The position numbers and the translations under genes are program-made. Below are positions 1-7,879 of a DNA stretch of 64,000 nucleotides, piece after piece. Below the pieces are notes generated by a model. The model did not search any database and was not told where the DNA came from. It was given only the letters and a program-made list of their open reading frames with translations. Source of the stretch: Cystobacterineae bacterium (GTDB taxonomy: Bacteria; Myxococcota; Myxococcia; Myxococcales; Myxococcaceae); NCBI GenBank assembly GCA_009782175.1, contig WRKR01000004.1:1-64000 (forward strand). The letters run 5' to 3'. Every line of letters begins with the position of its first letter. Position 1 is the first letter of the stretch.

Positions 1-2
1 TT

Positions 3-182
3 TTCACCGTGCTGTGTGACGCCATAAAAAAAGAGCACGCTTGCATAACAAAATATTTGAGCTCCCTTCTGGGAATGCTGAACGAGTCCATTGCTGACGC
101 CAAAATGCAAGCCAAAAAGGAAGCCATGCTGGTGTTTTTCCCTTTGGCCACGCCGAAGCAGCCCACCGGAAAGCGGAGCTGA
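3..182 (+). CDS. C-terminal fragment of an unrecognised protein
   Basis: This frame is open from the left edge of the window and ends in TGA two bases before the ATG of the next gene. That spacing suggests a real upstream gene in the same transcript. About 59 residues are visible. The first 45 look helical and amphipathic, followed by a short proline/lysine tail. The fragment could be the end of a helical regulator, for example TetR-like, but nothing diagnostic is present and I assign no function. Confidence 0.4.
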   Translation, partial: FTVLCDAIKKEHACITKYLSSLLGMLNESIADAKMQAKKEAMLVFFPLATPKQPTGKRS

Positions 183-184
183 GC

Positions 185-460
185 ATGAAAAACGATGAAG
201 CCTTAAAAGGGTTGAAGCTGCTGAGTGGTGCGGTGCGCCTCAAAATATTGCGAGCCCTTTCCGATGGCGAAAAAAACGTAGGCGAGTTGGCGCGTATTGC
301 GCGTGTGCAAAGCAGCACAGCCTCTCAGCAGCTAATTTTGCTGCGCAGAAGTGGCGCGGTCGCGAGCAGGAAAAGCTCGCCGATGGTTTTTTATTCCCTT
401 GCTGACGAGAAAATTTCTGAACTCCTCAAAACATTGGAGCGGCTATATGCACCGAAATAA
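185..460 (+). CDS. ArsR-family winged-helix transcriptional regulator
   Basis: This 91-residue protein has the compact winged helix-turn-helix of the ArsR/SmtB family. There is an N-terminal helix (LKLLSGAVRLKILRAL), a recognition region (VGELARI...SSTASQQLILLRRSGAV) and a wing ending in VFYSLAD. ArsR proteins usually repress their own operon until an inducer binds. No Cys-x-Cys metal site is visible, so the signal need not be a metal. The gene starts two bases after the preceding stop and is followed after 74 bases by a small membrane peptide, so all three are probably co-transcribed. The family call is firm; the regulated process is unknown. Confidence 0.8.
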   Translation: MKNDEALKGLKLLSGAVRLKILRALSDGEKNVGELARIARVQSSTASQQLILLRRSGAVASRKSSPMVFYSLADEKISELLKTLERLYAPK

Positions 461-534
461 AGAGAGTAGCATTTGCTGGCGCAGAGAGCTGGAGCACAAA
501 ACTTTGGCTGAACGCCAAATACAAAGGGGGAGCC

Positions 535-687
535 ATGGATAACAAAATCCTCAGAGAAATTGTGCGAGTGCTGTGGCCTCCAGTTGCTGTGTTGTGTTTC
601 TTCTTGGGTTTTAGCCTGGGCTATAAAGGTTGTTCGGAGACCCAACTGCGCTCCTATATGGAGGGCGCAGCTGGGCCGCCGCAATAA
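535..687 (+). CDS. Small single-pass membrane peptide, 50 aa
   Basis: This short gene has a strong Shine-Dalgarno sequence (aaaggggg) just before its ATG and encodes 50 residues. Residues 12-29 (VLWPPVAVLCFFLGFSLG) form one hydrophobic segment, flanked by a short N-terminus (MDNKILREIV) and a polar tail rich in Gly and Pro. This looks like a single-span inner-membrane peptide of unknown role. It lies downstream of the ArsR-type regulator on the same strand. The ribosome-binding site and membrane segment are what support it as a gene. Confidence 0.5.
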   Translation: MDNKILREIVRVLWPPVAVLCFFLGFSLGYKGCSETQLRSYMEGAAGPPQ

Positions 688-699
688 GACAAACTTAAG

Positions 700-2466
700 C
701 TATTGAGGAATATGCGCAGGCATGGCCACCGTCTGCCCTAAAAGGCCGGGGAGTTGGCCTTCCACATATGTCCATGGGCTGGTGAGGAATTCTGCCGGGA
801 AACCGTCTCTTCTTCGCAACAGTCCAGCGCTGATGTCAGCGCCGTCAATATAAGTCAGGCCTATGTTGCTCCAACTGATGGTGCTGCCTGCACTGTTTTC
901 CATGCCGTCGAAGGCATGGTTGTTTGTCAAAGTGCCGTTGTTTTCGTTTAGTCCCGCCACACGTCCGACACTGTTGGTGCCGCTCACCATTGGGTTCAAC
1001 GCCAGGCTGTTTTGCACTGTGCCCTCGCGGTTATAGCCCACCAGGCCGCCGACAGAGATGTTCCCGTTAACACTACCCGTGGCATAGCTGTTTTGCACTG
1101 TGCCGCCGGTGTTAGAGCCCACCAGGCCGCCAACACCGCCGCTCCCGTTGACACTGCCCGTGGCATAGCTGTTTTGCACTGTGCCGTTGCCGTAGTTAAA
1201 GCCCACCAGGCCACCGACATTGCCGCTACCGTCATTGCCGCTACCGTTGACACTGCCCGTGGCATAGCTGTTTTGCACTGTGCCGCCGTTGTTCCACCCC
1301 ACCAGGCCGCCGACATTCCAGACGCTGCCACTAACATTGCCCGTGGCATAGCTGTTTTGCACTGAGCCGCCGAAGTTCATCCCCACCAGGCCGCCGACAT
1401 TCTGGTAGCCGTTAACACTGACTTCTGTCAGCCTAATGTTCTCCAGGGTGGCGCCTTCGCCTATATAGCCAAACAAACCCTGGTAGTAGCTGCCATAGGC
1501 ACGGATGCGAAGGCGGAGAAACTCGTGGTTTTCACCATTCAAACTGCCCATAAATGGGGCGCTACCTGTGCCAATCGCCGTCCAATTGCTTTCTGTGGGT
1601 TGAGCCGGCTCAGCAAGGTTAATGTTTTCTGTCAGCCTATAGTGTTTTTTCAAGCCATCCACCGTGTTGGCATAGCGGTTAAAGGCCAAAATATTGGCCT
1701 GGTTCAGCGGAATGGCGCGGTTGGTGGCCTGTCCATCTATAATGCTCATATGGATGCTGCTTTCAGCGGTATAGCCCGATATATTGGTCAGGCCCAGGTT
1801 GAAGGTTGCAAAACCTTCGGGAAAGGCCGTCTTCCCATCATATTCCACTGTTATATAAAAGGTTTGGTTTGTTTCTGTCGTCTCTTCGGGGTCGCTTGCC
1901 ACCTCAAAACTCAGCCCCCTTATAAAGTCTATGCTGAGCCTTGCCCTGCTGGCGCCGTCCACATTGTCAAAGCCTGAAACCACCACCCTGAAAGTGGCGG
2001 TGCGCTCACTATAAATATCATCCATTATAGGCGTAAGCACTGCCGTGCTAGGGCTAATGGCCATCTGCAGGCCCTCTTCCGAGGGCGGCCCCCACTGGGC
2101 ATAAACCGTGAGGTCCTCCAAAACAGGTGTGAGGACAGTGAAAACCGCTCCACTCCCATCCGCCGCCGTGTTCCACCCCAAAAATGTATAGCCCTCCCAT
2201 GTGGGTTCTTCGGGCAGCTCGTCCAGGGTTGTTGCCGGCGGCTCCACCGTTTTGCTTTGTGGGTTTGCCTCGGTGTCCCCACCATTTTTGTCAAAAATAA
2301 CGGTATAAACCCCTTCTAAGGGCTCGATAATTGTCTCCGGTGTGGAAGAAGAGCAGGCACTCAAGGCTGCGCTCAGCAATACACACGGCAACATATGCGG
2401 TGTGCCAGGAGAAAAGCGTTTCAGGGGGAATCCCCTTGGGGGGCTTAAATTTTGAGTGGTTTTCAT
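700..2466 (-). CDS. Surface lipoprotein with InlB-type repeat and GLUG repeats
   Basis: The predicted protein has 588 residues. A signal sequence ends in a lipobox (LSAC, Cys at about residue 38), so it is likely lipid-anchored. Residues of about 50-125 match the InlB B-repeat/Listeria-Bacteroides repeat family (VIFDKNGG...GYTFLGWNT...LTVYAQW). The middle is a beta-rich domain. About residues 340-510 hold consecutive GLUG motifs of the form VGGLVG...G-TVQNSYATGSV. Such modules occur in large adhesins and cell-surface proteins, so an adhesion or surface-binding role is inferred, not shown. I chose the ATG that gives a short basic N-region; a start 15 codons upstream is also open. The gene is probably monocistronic and is preceded by a long non-coding region. 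Confidence 0.75.
   Translation of the reverse strand: MKTTQNLSPPRGFPLKRFSPGTPHMLPCVLLSAALSACSSSTPETIIEPLEGVYTVIFDKNGGDTEANPQSKTVEPPATTLDELPEEPTWEGYTFLGWNTAADGSGAVFTVLTPVLEDLTVYAQWGPPSEEGLQMAISPSTAVLTPIMDDIYSERTATFRVVVSGFDNVDGASRARLSIDFIRGLSFEVASDPEETTETNQTFYITVEYDGKTAFPEGFATFNLGLTNISGYTAESSIHMSIIDGQATNRAIPLNQANILAFNRYANTVDGLKKHYRLTENINLAEPAQPTESNWTAIGTGSAPFMGSLNGENHEFLRLRIRAYGSYYQGLFGYIGEGATLENIRLTEVSVNGYQNVGGLVGMNFGGSVQNSYATGNVSGSVWNVGGLVGWNNGGTVQNSYATGSVNGSGNDGSGNVGGLVGFNYGNGTVQNSYATGSVNGSGGVGGLVGSNTGGTVQNSYATGSVNGNISVGGLVGYNREGTVQNSLALNPMVSGTNSVGRVAGLNENNGTLTNNHAFDGMENSAGSTISWSNIGLTYIDGADISAGLLRRRDGFPAEFLTSPWTYVEGQLPGLLGQTVAMPAHIPQ
1000..1400 (-). repeat. Intragenic tandem repeats encoding the GLUG motifs
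   Basis: Imperfect tandem units of roughly 60-80 bp share the core gcatagctgttttgcactg, followed by a variable spacer and caccaggccgcc. They encode successive GLUG motifs of the lipoprotein. Unit length varies because of short insertions such as ggtagcggcaatga-type blocks. Recombination between units could change the number of motifs. Confidence 0.8.
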
Positions 2467-2708
2467 TCCTGTTTTTCCGGGGCTGTCGGGGCTGTTTCGG
2501 CCTATATACAACAGAGCATCTATTGCTGAGCGTAGTTTCGAAAAAATATTTTTTTAGCTTTTGGGTCGCAAGGGCGCACTTTTCACTCCCCAACCGTATA
2601 GTCTTTTGTTGGTGCTATGTCAGGAAATGTTGACATTTTGTCGTTTAAAACATGACACGATGTCAGGTTTTATTGACATTCAGGTGCATGGGCAACAGTC
2701 CAGCGCTG

Positions 2709-3035
2709 GTGTCGTCTCCGGCGAAAGGTTTTATTTGTTTTTGGTTTTGTTTTTCCCCCTCCGGGAGGGGAGTGTCGTCTTTGGCGAAGGGTTTTTTTTG
2801 CCCTCCCGGGCAGAGGTTGTTTTGCAGAGTGGGCCTGCGGCCCGGCTATTTTCAAAGGAAAAAGTTTTTTGTGGGGGGTGTTTTTATTTTTTCCTCCAGG
2901 TGGGGAGTGTCGCCTTCGGCGAAGGTTTTTTTTCGCCTTCAGCGGGGGGAGGTTTCGCCTCCCGGCGAGTTACTTTTTTTGTCTGGACAAAAAAAGTAAC
3001 CAAAAAAAGCCACTCTCCGAGGGCCCTGCGGGGCT
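2709..3035 (+). repeat. Composite repeat, copy A
   Basis: The block contains three related units of the form gtgtcgcctTcggcgaagg followed by a T-run, a GC-rich unit (gtgggcctgcggcccggc), and a perfect 15-bp inverted repeat GTTACTTTTTTTGTC at 2969-2983 with its complement at 2986-3000. It ends in ccaaaaaaagcc. The same modules recur in inverse orientation at about 3482-3725, and part of them near 16861. I see no coding capacity. Confidence 0.75.
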
Positions 3036-3243
3036 CATCGTCGGTTGCTTCCTAGCTTCTTCCTTGCTGCACCAACTACTTTTGCCCCTTCGGCGGCGGC
3101 GAATATTAGTGTCTAGAAACACTTTCGCAAACACCCATTACATTGCCCTAAGCTGCAATTCGCCGCCTCAAAAAGAGGAGTCCGGAATCCTTCCGTGAGC
3201 CCCCCCAAAATTGCGTTGAATTTTTTCAACATTGCAACGTTAT

Positions 3244-3317
3244 GGTTGGTGGAAGTTTTTCGAGCCTCAACGTTTTGGAATGAAGGGGAGTTGAGGCTCG
3301 AAAAACTTTCACCAACC
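3244..3317. repeat. Long hairpin with 28-bp stem
   Basis: The left arm, 3244-3271, begins GGTTGGTGG and ends GCCTCAAC. It pairs with 3290-3317 over 28 bp with a single mismatch, leaving an 18-base loop. The stem is far longer than a normal terminator and there is no U-tract next to it. It sits in the core between two inverted composite repeats. Confidence 0.85.
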
Positions 3318-3381
3318 TACGCGCCAACATTTTATTCGCCCATGATGCAGGCTGCGAAGCAGAGAGTTTCGGAGTCTGCAA

Positions 3382-3463
3382 GCCCCAGGGAGGTTTTAAT
3401 TCCGAGTTGCGCTTAGAGAGTTTAGTGCGCCAACGGTTGCTCGTATTAAAACCTTCCTGGGGC
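3382..3463. repeat. Second long inverted repeat, 19-bp arms
   Basis: The arm at 3382-3400 (gccccagggaggttttaat) pairs with 3445-3463 over 19 bp with one mismatch, enclosing 44 bases. It lies between the 28-bp hairpin and composite repeat copy B and appears to belong to the same element. Confidence 0.8.
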
Positions 3464-3481
3464 CGCTCGTAAGCCCCCGGC

Positions 3482-3725
3482 AGGGTGGTTTTTTTTGGTT
3501 ACTTTTTTTGTTCAGACAAAAAAAGTGACTTGCCGAAGGCAAGGTGCGCCCGCAGGGCGAAAATAGCCGGGCCGCAGGCCCACTCCCCCCCCGGATGGGG
3601 AAAAAAACAAAACCAACAGCAAAAAAACCCTTCGCCGAAGGCGACACTCCCCCCCCCGGAGGGAAAAAAACAAAACACCCCCCTATTTAAATTGCCCGCC
3701 GCCAGGCGAAAAAACAAAACTCAGT
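3482..3725 (-). repeat. Composite repeat, copy B (inverted relative to A)
   Basis: Read on the minus strand this has the same modules as copy A: a gtgtcgccttcggcgaaggg unit with T-run, gtgggcctgcggcccggctattttc, and a near-perfect TTACTTTTTTTGT/ACAAAAAAAGT palindrome at 3498-3529, followed by gtaaccaaaaaaa. Its outer end (gttttttcgcctggcggcgggca) is also found at about 16861. Copies A and B point towards each other, so the region forms a large imperfect inverted repeat. Confidence 0.75.
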
Positions 3726-3751
3726 TTGGAAAGCAAGCAAGGCGGGGGGCC

Positions 3752-4264
3752 TTAAGTGTTTTTGGCGTTGCTTTTTAAGCGTTTCATGCGTTTGCGTACC
3801 AGCTCTCTTTTCAGTGAGGAAACCCTGTCCACAAACACAATCCCATCCAAATGGTCTATTTCATGTTGCACGGCAACGGCCAAAAAACCCTCGCACTGCA
3901 AAACCTGGGGGTTGCCCTGCTCGTCCACAAACTCCACGTGTACACAGGCTGAGCGCTCCACCGTCTCAAACTCTCCAGGCAAAGAGAGGCAACCTTCTTC
4001 AAAAAGCTGGTTGCCTTTTTGGTGTACAACGCGAGGGTTAATGAGTGCCAGGGGCTTCAACTCGGGGCACTTGGCACTCACATCCAAAACCACCACACGC
4101 TTTAATATGCCAATTTGGGTAGCCGCCAAGCCTACGCCTTCCGCTGCATACATGGTCTCAAACATATCGGCCACCAGGGTGCGCAGCTCCTCGTCCACCT
4201 GTGCAACAGGCGCAGCGTTTTCTGCCAGCCGCTCATCTGGCCACAGCAAAATTTCATGCACCAT
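3752..4264 (-). CDS. def: Peptide deformylase
   Basis: This enzyme removes the formyl group from the N-terminal methionine of new proteins in the cytoplasm. All three family motifs are present: GVGLAATQIG (residues 43-52), EEGCLSLPG (89-97, Cys92 a metal ligand) and QHEIDH (132-137, with His133 and His137 as ligands and Glu134 catalytic). The length of 170 residues is normal. The ATG has a weak Shine-Dalgarno sequence but no in-frame alternative fits better. It lies downstream of ssb on the same strand, and dacB-ssb-def may be one transcript. Confidence 0.95.
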   Translation of the reverse strand: MVHEILLWPDERLAENAAPVAQVDEELRTLVADMFETMYAAEGVGLAATQIGILKRVVVLDVSAKCPELKPLALINPRVVHQKGNQLFEEGCLSLPGEFETVERSACVHVEFVDEQGNPQVLQCEGFLAVAVQHEIDHLDGIVFVDRVSSLKRELVRKRMKRLKSNAKNT

Positions 4265-4321
4265 GGCTTTATATATAGCTTGAGAGGGTTGGGGGGGGCA
4301 ACCCTTTCCTGAGGGAAGGCT

Positions 4322-4747
4322 TTAGAAGGGTATATCATCATCCAAAGGCTCCGGGCCGCTGTCCGGGTAGCCTTGCATGGGGCCTTCTTCTCGCCTGCCT
4401 TCCATTTTTCGTCCGTCTGCACTCCCTAAAAAGCAAACATTGGAAGCCACCACCTCCGTCGTATAATTTTTCTTTCCTTCTTTGTCATTCCACTCGCGCG
4501 TTTGCAGGCGGCCTTCCAAATAAACCTGGCGGCCCTTCTTCAAATATTCTCCGCACAACTCGCCAAGCTTTCCCCACACCACAATGCGGTGCCACTCGGT
4601 GCGCTCCTGTTTTTGCCCATCCTTGTCTTTCCAGCTTTCACTCGTCGCAATGCGGAAATTGGCGACGGCTTGGCCACCCGGCGTAAAACGGACTTCAGGG
4701 TCTACGCCTAGGTTTCCAACGAGAATAACTTTGTTCACTCCAGCCAT
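4322..4747 (-). CDS. ssb: Single-stranded DNA-binding protein
   Basis: This 141-residue SSB binds and protects single-stranded DNA during replication, repair and recombination. Residues 1-110 form the OB fold, with [14 protein letters not shown] at the start and [13 protein letters not shown] in the middle. The protein ends in the acidic DDDIPF tail that recruits partner proteins. I start at the ATG giving MAGVNKV, preceded by aaggcagg; an upstream in-frame start would add 14 residues not typical of the family. Confidence 0.95.
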   Translation of the reverse strand: MAGVNKVILVGNLGVDPEVRFTPGGQAVANFRIATSESWKDKDGQKQERTEWHRIVVWGKLGELCGEYLKKGRQVYLEGRLQTREWNDKEGKKNYTTEVVASNVCFLGSADGRKMEGRREEGPMQGYPDSGPEPLDDDIPF

Positions 4748-4901
4748 AAGGCCTGCCTTTCTGGCGCCATGCGCCTGCTGTACTGCCACCCTACACTCAA
4801 GCCATGCTCAAAAAGCAATTCTAAAGCCTGTCCAGACGAAGCTCAACGCCCTTCTTCCACTATATATGTTGTCCTGTTTCAACGGGTATAAGCATGCCCA
4901 T

Positions 4902-7025
4902 TTAGTGCTTCTCCTGGTCTGTAGCCCCCGGTATTTTGTGGAGTGTCTGCACTGTTTTTAAAAGGTGCAAAAGCTTTTCCTTGGGTTCTGTTTTGGCGGC
5001 TATGGCTGTTTGGAGGGCCTCATGGAGTCCCAAAGCTCTTTCTTCTCCTTTGGAGAAGGCTGACATCAGCATCAGCATGGCGGCATGGGTTTCGGCCTCG
5101 GAGGCTTGCAAAAGTCCCTGGAGCATTTCTTCTGGGGCGCTTTCTGCGGCGGCGGCCAAGCCTTCGGCCAGGGGGGCTTGCAGGCGGGCATAGTTGGAGG
5201 CCCAAGGTGTCAACCCCAGCAATTTTGCAATGGCCTCGGTGGAGCCGCTGGCGGCTATTTCGGCAAGGCCATTCAGCCCGGGGAAGGGCATTTTCATTTG
5301 CAGGGAGAGTGCATTCAAAGGCCCCAGCAGTGCGGGTTGGGTGTTGAAGGCTTCCACAACGGCGTTGGCGGAGTCCACGTCCTTCGAGTCCAAGGCATAG
5401 AGGGCTTCTGCAATAAGCACACGGGAAACGGGGTTGGGCTCACTGCGCAGCATTTCTTGGAGCAGGGGTTGGCTTTTTCTGTCTTTGGCCAGCGTCGCAT
5501 AGGTTTTCACCTGGTGTTTAAAGGCTTCTATTCCGCCGTTGGCTATGCGCATGGGCGGTTTGGGGGGGTGCCCCACATTGGCCAGCAGCATGGCCAGGGC
5601 ATCAATGGAGCGTATAATTTCTGGGTTGCGGGAAGAGGCATCATTCACCAAAATAGAAAAAACAAACCACTTCCTGTTCATCCCCTGCACATAGCCTGAA
5701 AGCGCGGACACCGTTTCCAAAGTCCCCGTCTTGGCCCGCAGGCGCCCCTCGGCCTGGGAGCCGCCAAAGCGGGAGCGCAAAGTCCCGTCCTTGGCCGCAA
5801 TCCCCAAAGAGGAAATAAACTCTGGAGAAAATAAAGCTTCTTCAAACATATAGCGCAGAAGCTGGTTGGTTTGCGCAGCTGAAAACCGGTTGGCATCATT
5901 CAGCCCGGAGCCATTGCGCATCACATAAGTCCCGCGTGGAATGCCTATCTCTTTTTCTAAAAACTCGGCCACCACATCCAAACCTTTGGCATGGGTAGCC
6001 GGCAAGCCTCTATAGAGGCCGCCCATGACTTTCAGCAGTTGCTCAGCAATAAAATTGGAGGACTGTTTATTCATCCGCTTTAAAATAATGTCCAGGGGCT
6101 CACTGGAGGCCGCATAAAAAAACTCGGCTGAGGGGGGGACGGTGCCCACCAGCACTCTCCCGCGGACGTGGATGCCTTGCCGGGCCAAAAGCGCCTTGAG
6201 GGTATAGCCAAAATAATAGGCCGGCTCGTCAATGCGCTTCCATATAACCCATGTCCCCTTGCCGATGGGGACGTGCCCTCGCACCTCAATCTCCTGTCTG
6301 CGCCTATGGGGTTTGAGGTTGGGCTTTTCGGCTTCCAGGCCACTTTTAACAACAAAGCGCCTCTGGGTGGCCTTCCCCGTCAACAGTTTGGAGTGTATTT
6401 GGAAATATTCACTGGGGGGCTCCACCTCCACAAAGGCCGCCTTCCGCCTCAAAGCACCTGGGCGCAAATAAACGGCCACGGCATTCCAATTTAAAGAGAG
6501 GGCCCCCGTCGGTGCCAAATAGGCCCTGTCGCCCTGCTCCTGCTCATAGCCAAAGGCCCACTTCTCCCCATCAAAGTTGCTTTCGTCGAGAATCAAATCC
6601 CCGCGGATCTCCTTCAAACCCTGGCGAGAAAGCTCTGCGGCAATTCCATAGAGGCGCTCTGTCGTCATGCTTGGATCTCCGTTGCCCCGTACAAACAGGG
6701 TGCGGACCCAACCATTCTGGAGCGGCTTGTCTATAAAAAATTCCGTCTCAAAGCGGTGGTCCGGACCCAAGAGGCTCAGTGCCGCCGCCGAGGTGAAGAG
6801 CTTTACGTTGGAAGCCGGGTTCAACAAATCTCCTGCACCATGCTCAAAAACAATACTCTTGTCGGCTAAGCTGATAACCTGCAGGGAGACACGTGAGGAC
6901 TTCAAAGCGCTTTGCTCAATGGCCAAAGTCAGCGTATTGCGCAGCAACTTGTGCTCGTTCGTGTTAGGAACAGCTATGAGTGAAGTGAAAAAAAGAATGG
7001 TGGACGTGGTAGCGAACGAAATCAT
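4902..7025 (-). CDS. dacB: D-Ala-D-Ala carboxypeptidase/endopeptidase, PBP4 type, with long C-terminal extension
   Basis: This is a periplasmic peptidase S13 penicillin-binding protein that trims or cleaves peptidoglycan cross-bridges. The N-terminus has a hydrophobic export signal (FATTSTILFFTSLIAV). The three active-site motifs are present: SNVK (residues 72-75), SSN near 320 and KTG near 430 (RAKTGTLETVSALSGYV). After about residue 480 there are a further 220 residues, helical and Ala/Leu-rich, that ordinary PBP4 lacks; they resemble a helical-repeat domain, a guess from composition. An alternative GTG lies one codon upstream. Expected substrates are peptidoglycan stem peptides. Confidence 0.9.
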   Translation of the reverse strand: MISFATTSTILFFTSLIAVPNTNEHKLLRNTLTLAIEQSALKSSRVSLQVISLADKSIVFEHGAGDLLNPASNVKLFTSAAALSLLGPDHRFETEFFIDKPLQNGWVRTLFVRGNGDPSMTTERLYGIAAELSRQGLKEIRGDLILDESNFDGEKWAFGYEQEQGDRAYLAPTGALSLNWNAVAVYLRPGALRRKAAFVEVEPPSEYFQIHSKLLTGKATQRRFVVKSGLEAEKPNLKPHRRRQEIEVRGHVPIGKGTWVIWKRIDEPAYYFGYTLKALLARQGIHVRGRVLVGTVPPSAEFFYAASSEPLDIILKRMNKQSSNFIAEQLLKVMGGLYRGLPATHAKGLDVVAEFLEKEIGIPRGTYVMRNGSGLNDANRFSAAQTNQLLRYMFEEALFSPEFISSLGIAAKDGTLRSRFGGSQAEGRLRAKTGTLETVSALSGYVQGMNRKWFVFSILVNDASSRNPEIIRSIDALAMLLANVGHPPKPPMRIANGGIEAFKHQVKTYATLAKDRKSQPLLQEMLRSEPNPVSRVLIAEALYALDSKDVDSANAVVEAFNTQPALLGPLNALSLQMKMPFPGLNGLAEIAASGSTEAIAKLLGLTPWASNYARLQAPLAEGLAAAAESAPEEMLQGLLQASEAETHAAMLMLMSAFSKGEERALGLHEALQTAIAAKTEPKEKLLHLLKTVQTLHKIPGATDQEKH

Positions 7026-7143
7026 CACAATAGAATTATGTTTGAGGTAGAGGTAATTCGTCCAATGGACAACAACAGAAGAAGGGAAAGTAATCTCCTA
7101 TGCACAACCTTCATCCAGAACTTGAAAATGTATTGAGGTGTGC

Positions 7144-7172
7144 TTGCAAAACAAAAACTCCAACTCTACAAT
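7144..7172 (+). promoter_or_regulatory. Sigma-70-type promoter for the histone-like gene
   Basis: TTGCAA (7144-7149) and TACAAT (7167-7172) are separated by exactly 17 bases, matching 4/6 and 5/6 of the consensus hexamers. The start codon of the lysine-rich gene is at 7316, which implies a leader of roughly 135 bases. Confidence 0.55.
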
Positions 7173-7210
7173 TTTTGCTAGTGTCCGCCGGCGTTGGCGA
7201 TGCTGGCCAA

Positions 7211-7263
7211 ACTCTCTCCAGGGCCAAACTTTCTGAGAGAGTGACGCTCGGTTTCTCGAGCGT
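7211..7263 (+). promoter_or_regulatory. Two consecutive hairpins in the histone-like gene leader
   Basis: ACTCTCTC (7211-7218) pairs with GAGAGAGT (7235-7242). Immediately after, ACGCTCG (7244-7250) pairs with CGAGCGT (7257-7263) around a six-base loop and is followed by taaaaagc. Both stems are perfect. They lie between the proposed promoter and the ribosome-binding site. A run of eight C residues follows at 7291-7298. A regulatory function is inferred. Confidence 0.45.
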
Positions 7264-7315
7264 AAAAAGCGATGGCCTGTGAACATCTCACCCCCCCCTT
7301 TTTGAAAGGTTTAAC

Positions 7316-7699
7316 ATGGAAGACATCATCAATTTTGAAATGGAACCCACCCCCAACCAAGAACCTACGCGGAAAAAACCTGCAGCTAAAAAAGCGACCA
7401 AAAAACCCGCTGCCAAAAAAGCAACCCCCAAACCTGCTGCCAAAAAAGTAGCCAAAAAGCCAGCAGCAAAAAAAGCCGTCAAAAAACCCGTTGCCAAAAA
7501 AGCAGCCAAAAAACCCGTTGCCAAAAAAGCAGCTAAAAAACCCGTTGCCAAAAAAGCTGTCAAAAAACCCGTTGCCAAAAAAGCCGTCAAAAAACCCGTT
7601 GCCAAAAAAGCTGTCAAAAAACCCGTGGCTAAAAAAGTAGCCAAAAAGCCAGCTCCCAAGAAGACGGCCAAAAAGTCAACTTCAAAAAAGAAAAAATAG
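7316..7699 (+). CDS. Lysine-rich histone H1-like protein
   Basis: This 127-residue protein has a short acidic N-terminus (MEDIINFEMEP) followed by an almost uninterrupted run of KKPAAKKA/KKPVAKKA repeats to the C-terminus (KKSTSKKKK). That composition is typical of bacterial histone H1-like proteins, which bind DNA non-specifically and compact the nucleoid. Such proteins are common in myxobacteria, some proteobacteria and chlamydiae. A good Shine-Dalgarno sequence (gaaagg) precedes the ATG. The repeats are nearly identical at DNA level, so copy number could vary. It has its own promoter and terminator and looks monocistronic. Confidence 0.8.
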   Translation: MEDIINFEMEPTPNQEPTRKKPAAKKATKKPAAKKATPKPAAKKVAKKPAAKKAVKKPVAKKAAKKPVAKKAAKKPVAKKAVKKPVAKKAVKKPVAKKAVKKPVAKKVAKKPAPKKTAKKSTSKKKK

Positions 7700-7765
7700 C
7701 CGCGGCTTAAGCCTCTGTTTATTTTTTTAAGTGGCTTTGTTTTTTAAGCCCACCTCGTTGTGCTC

Positions 7766-7803
7766 AAAACCGGCACGCCCTTCAGCGGCGTTGCCGGTTT
7801 TTT
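7766..7803 (+). terminator. Rho-independent terminator after the histone-like gene
   Basis: AACCGGCA (7768-7775) pairs with TGCCGGTT (7792-7799) and is followed by T residues. It lies 67 bases after the stop of the lysine-rich gene. Because A residues precede the left arm, it could also act on the opposite strand for rpe. Confidence 0.8.
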
Positions 7804-7879
7804 GCTCTCAGACAAAGCCACTCCCCCCCCCAAGGGCCTTGGCACGGGGCTTCCTCTTGCTTGTGCTCCCCCTTATGCT

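Larger units (their letters stand above)
2467..3751. other. Non-coding, palindrome-rich region of about 1.3 kb
   Basis: No frame here has a convincing protein or ribosome-binding site. The stretch contains two inward-facing composite repeats (listed separately) that enclose a core at about 3036-3481. The core holds a 10-bp inverted repeat (GGCGGCGAAT at 3095-3104 with its complement at 3158-3167), a GTTGAA/TTCAAC hairpin near 3210-3225, and two much longer hairpins. The section next to the lipoprotein gene, up to about 2640, presumably carries its promoter. Confidence 0.7.

Noticed and set aside
996-1400. Regular repeats that could suggest a CRISPR array
   Set aside because: The units are in frame inside the lipoprotein gene and encode GLUG motifs. 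Repeat and spacer lengths vary and there are no cas genes.
2561-3416. Several small frames in the repeat-rich region, including a 73-codon frame at 3195
   Set aside because: They run through palindromes and homopolymer tracts, lack ribosome sites and have low-complexity Phe/Gly-rich products.
3244-3463. Integron attC-like site
   Set aside because: The arms do not show the RYYYAAC/GTTRRRY ends, and no integrase gene is present in the window.
7370-7690. Short-period repeats resembling a satellite or CRISPR
   Set aside because: They are codon repeats for Lys/Ala/Pro in the histone-like protein.
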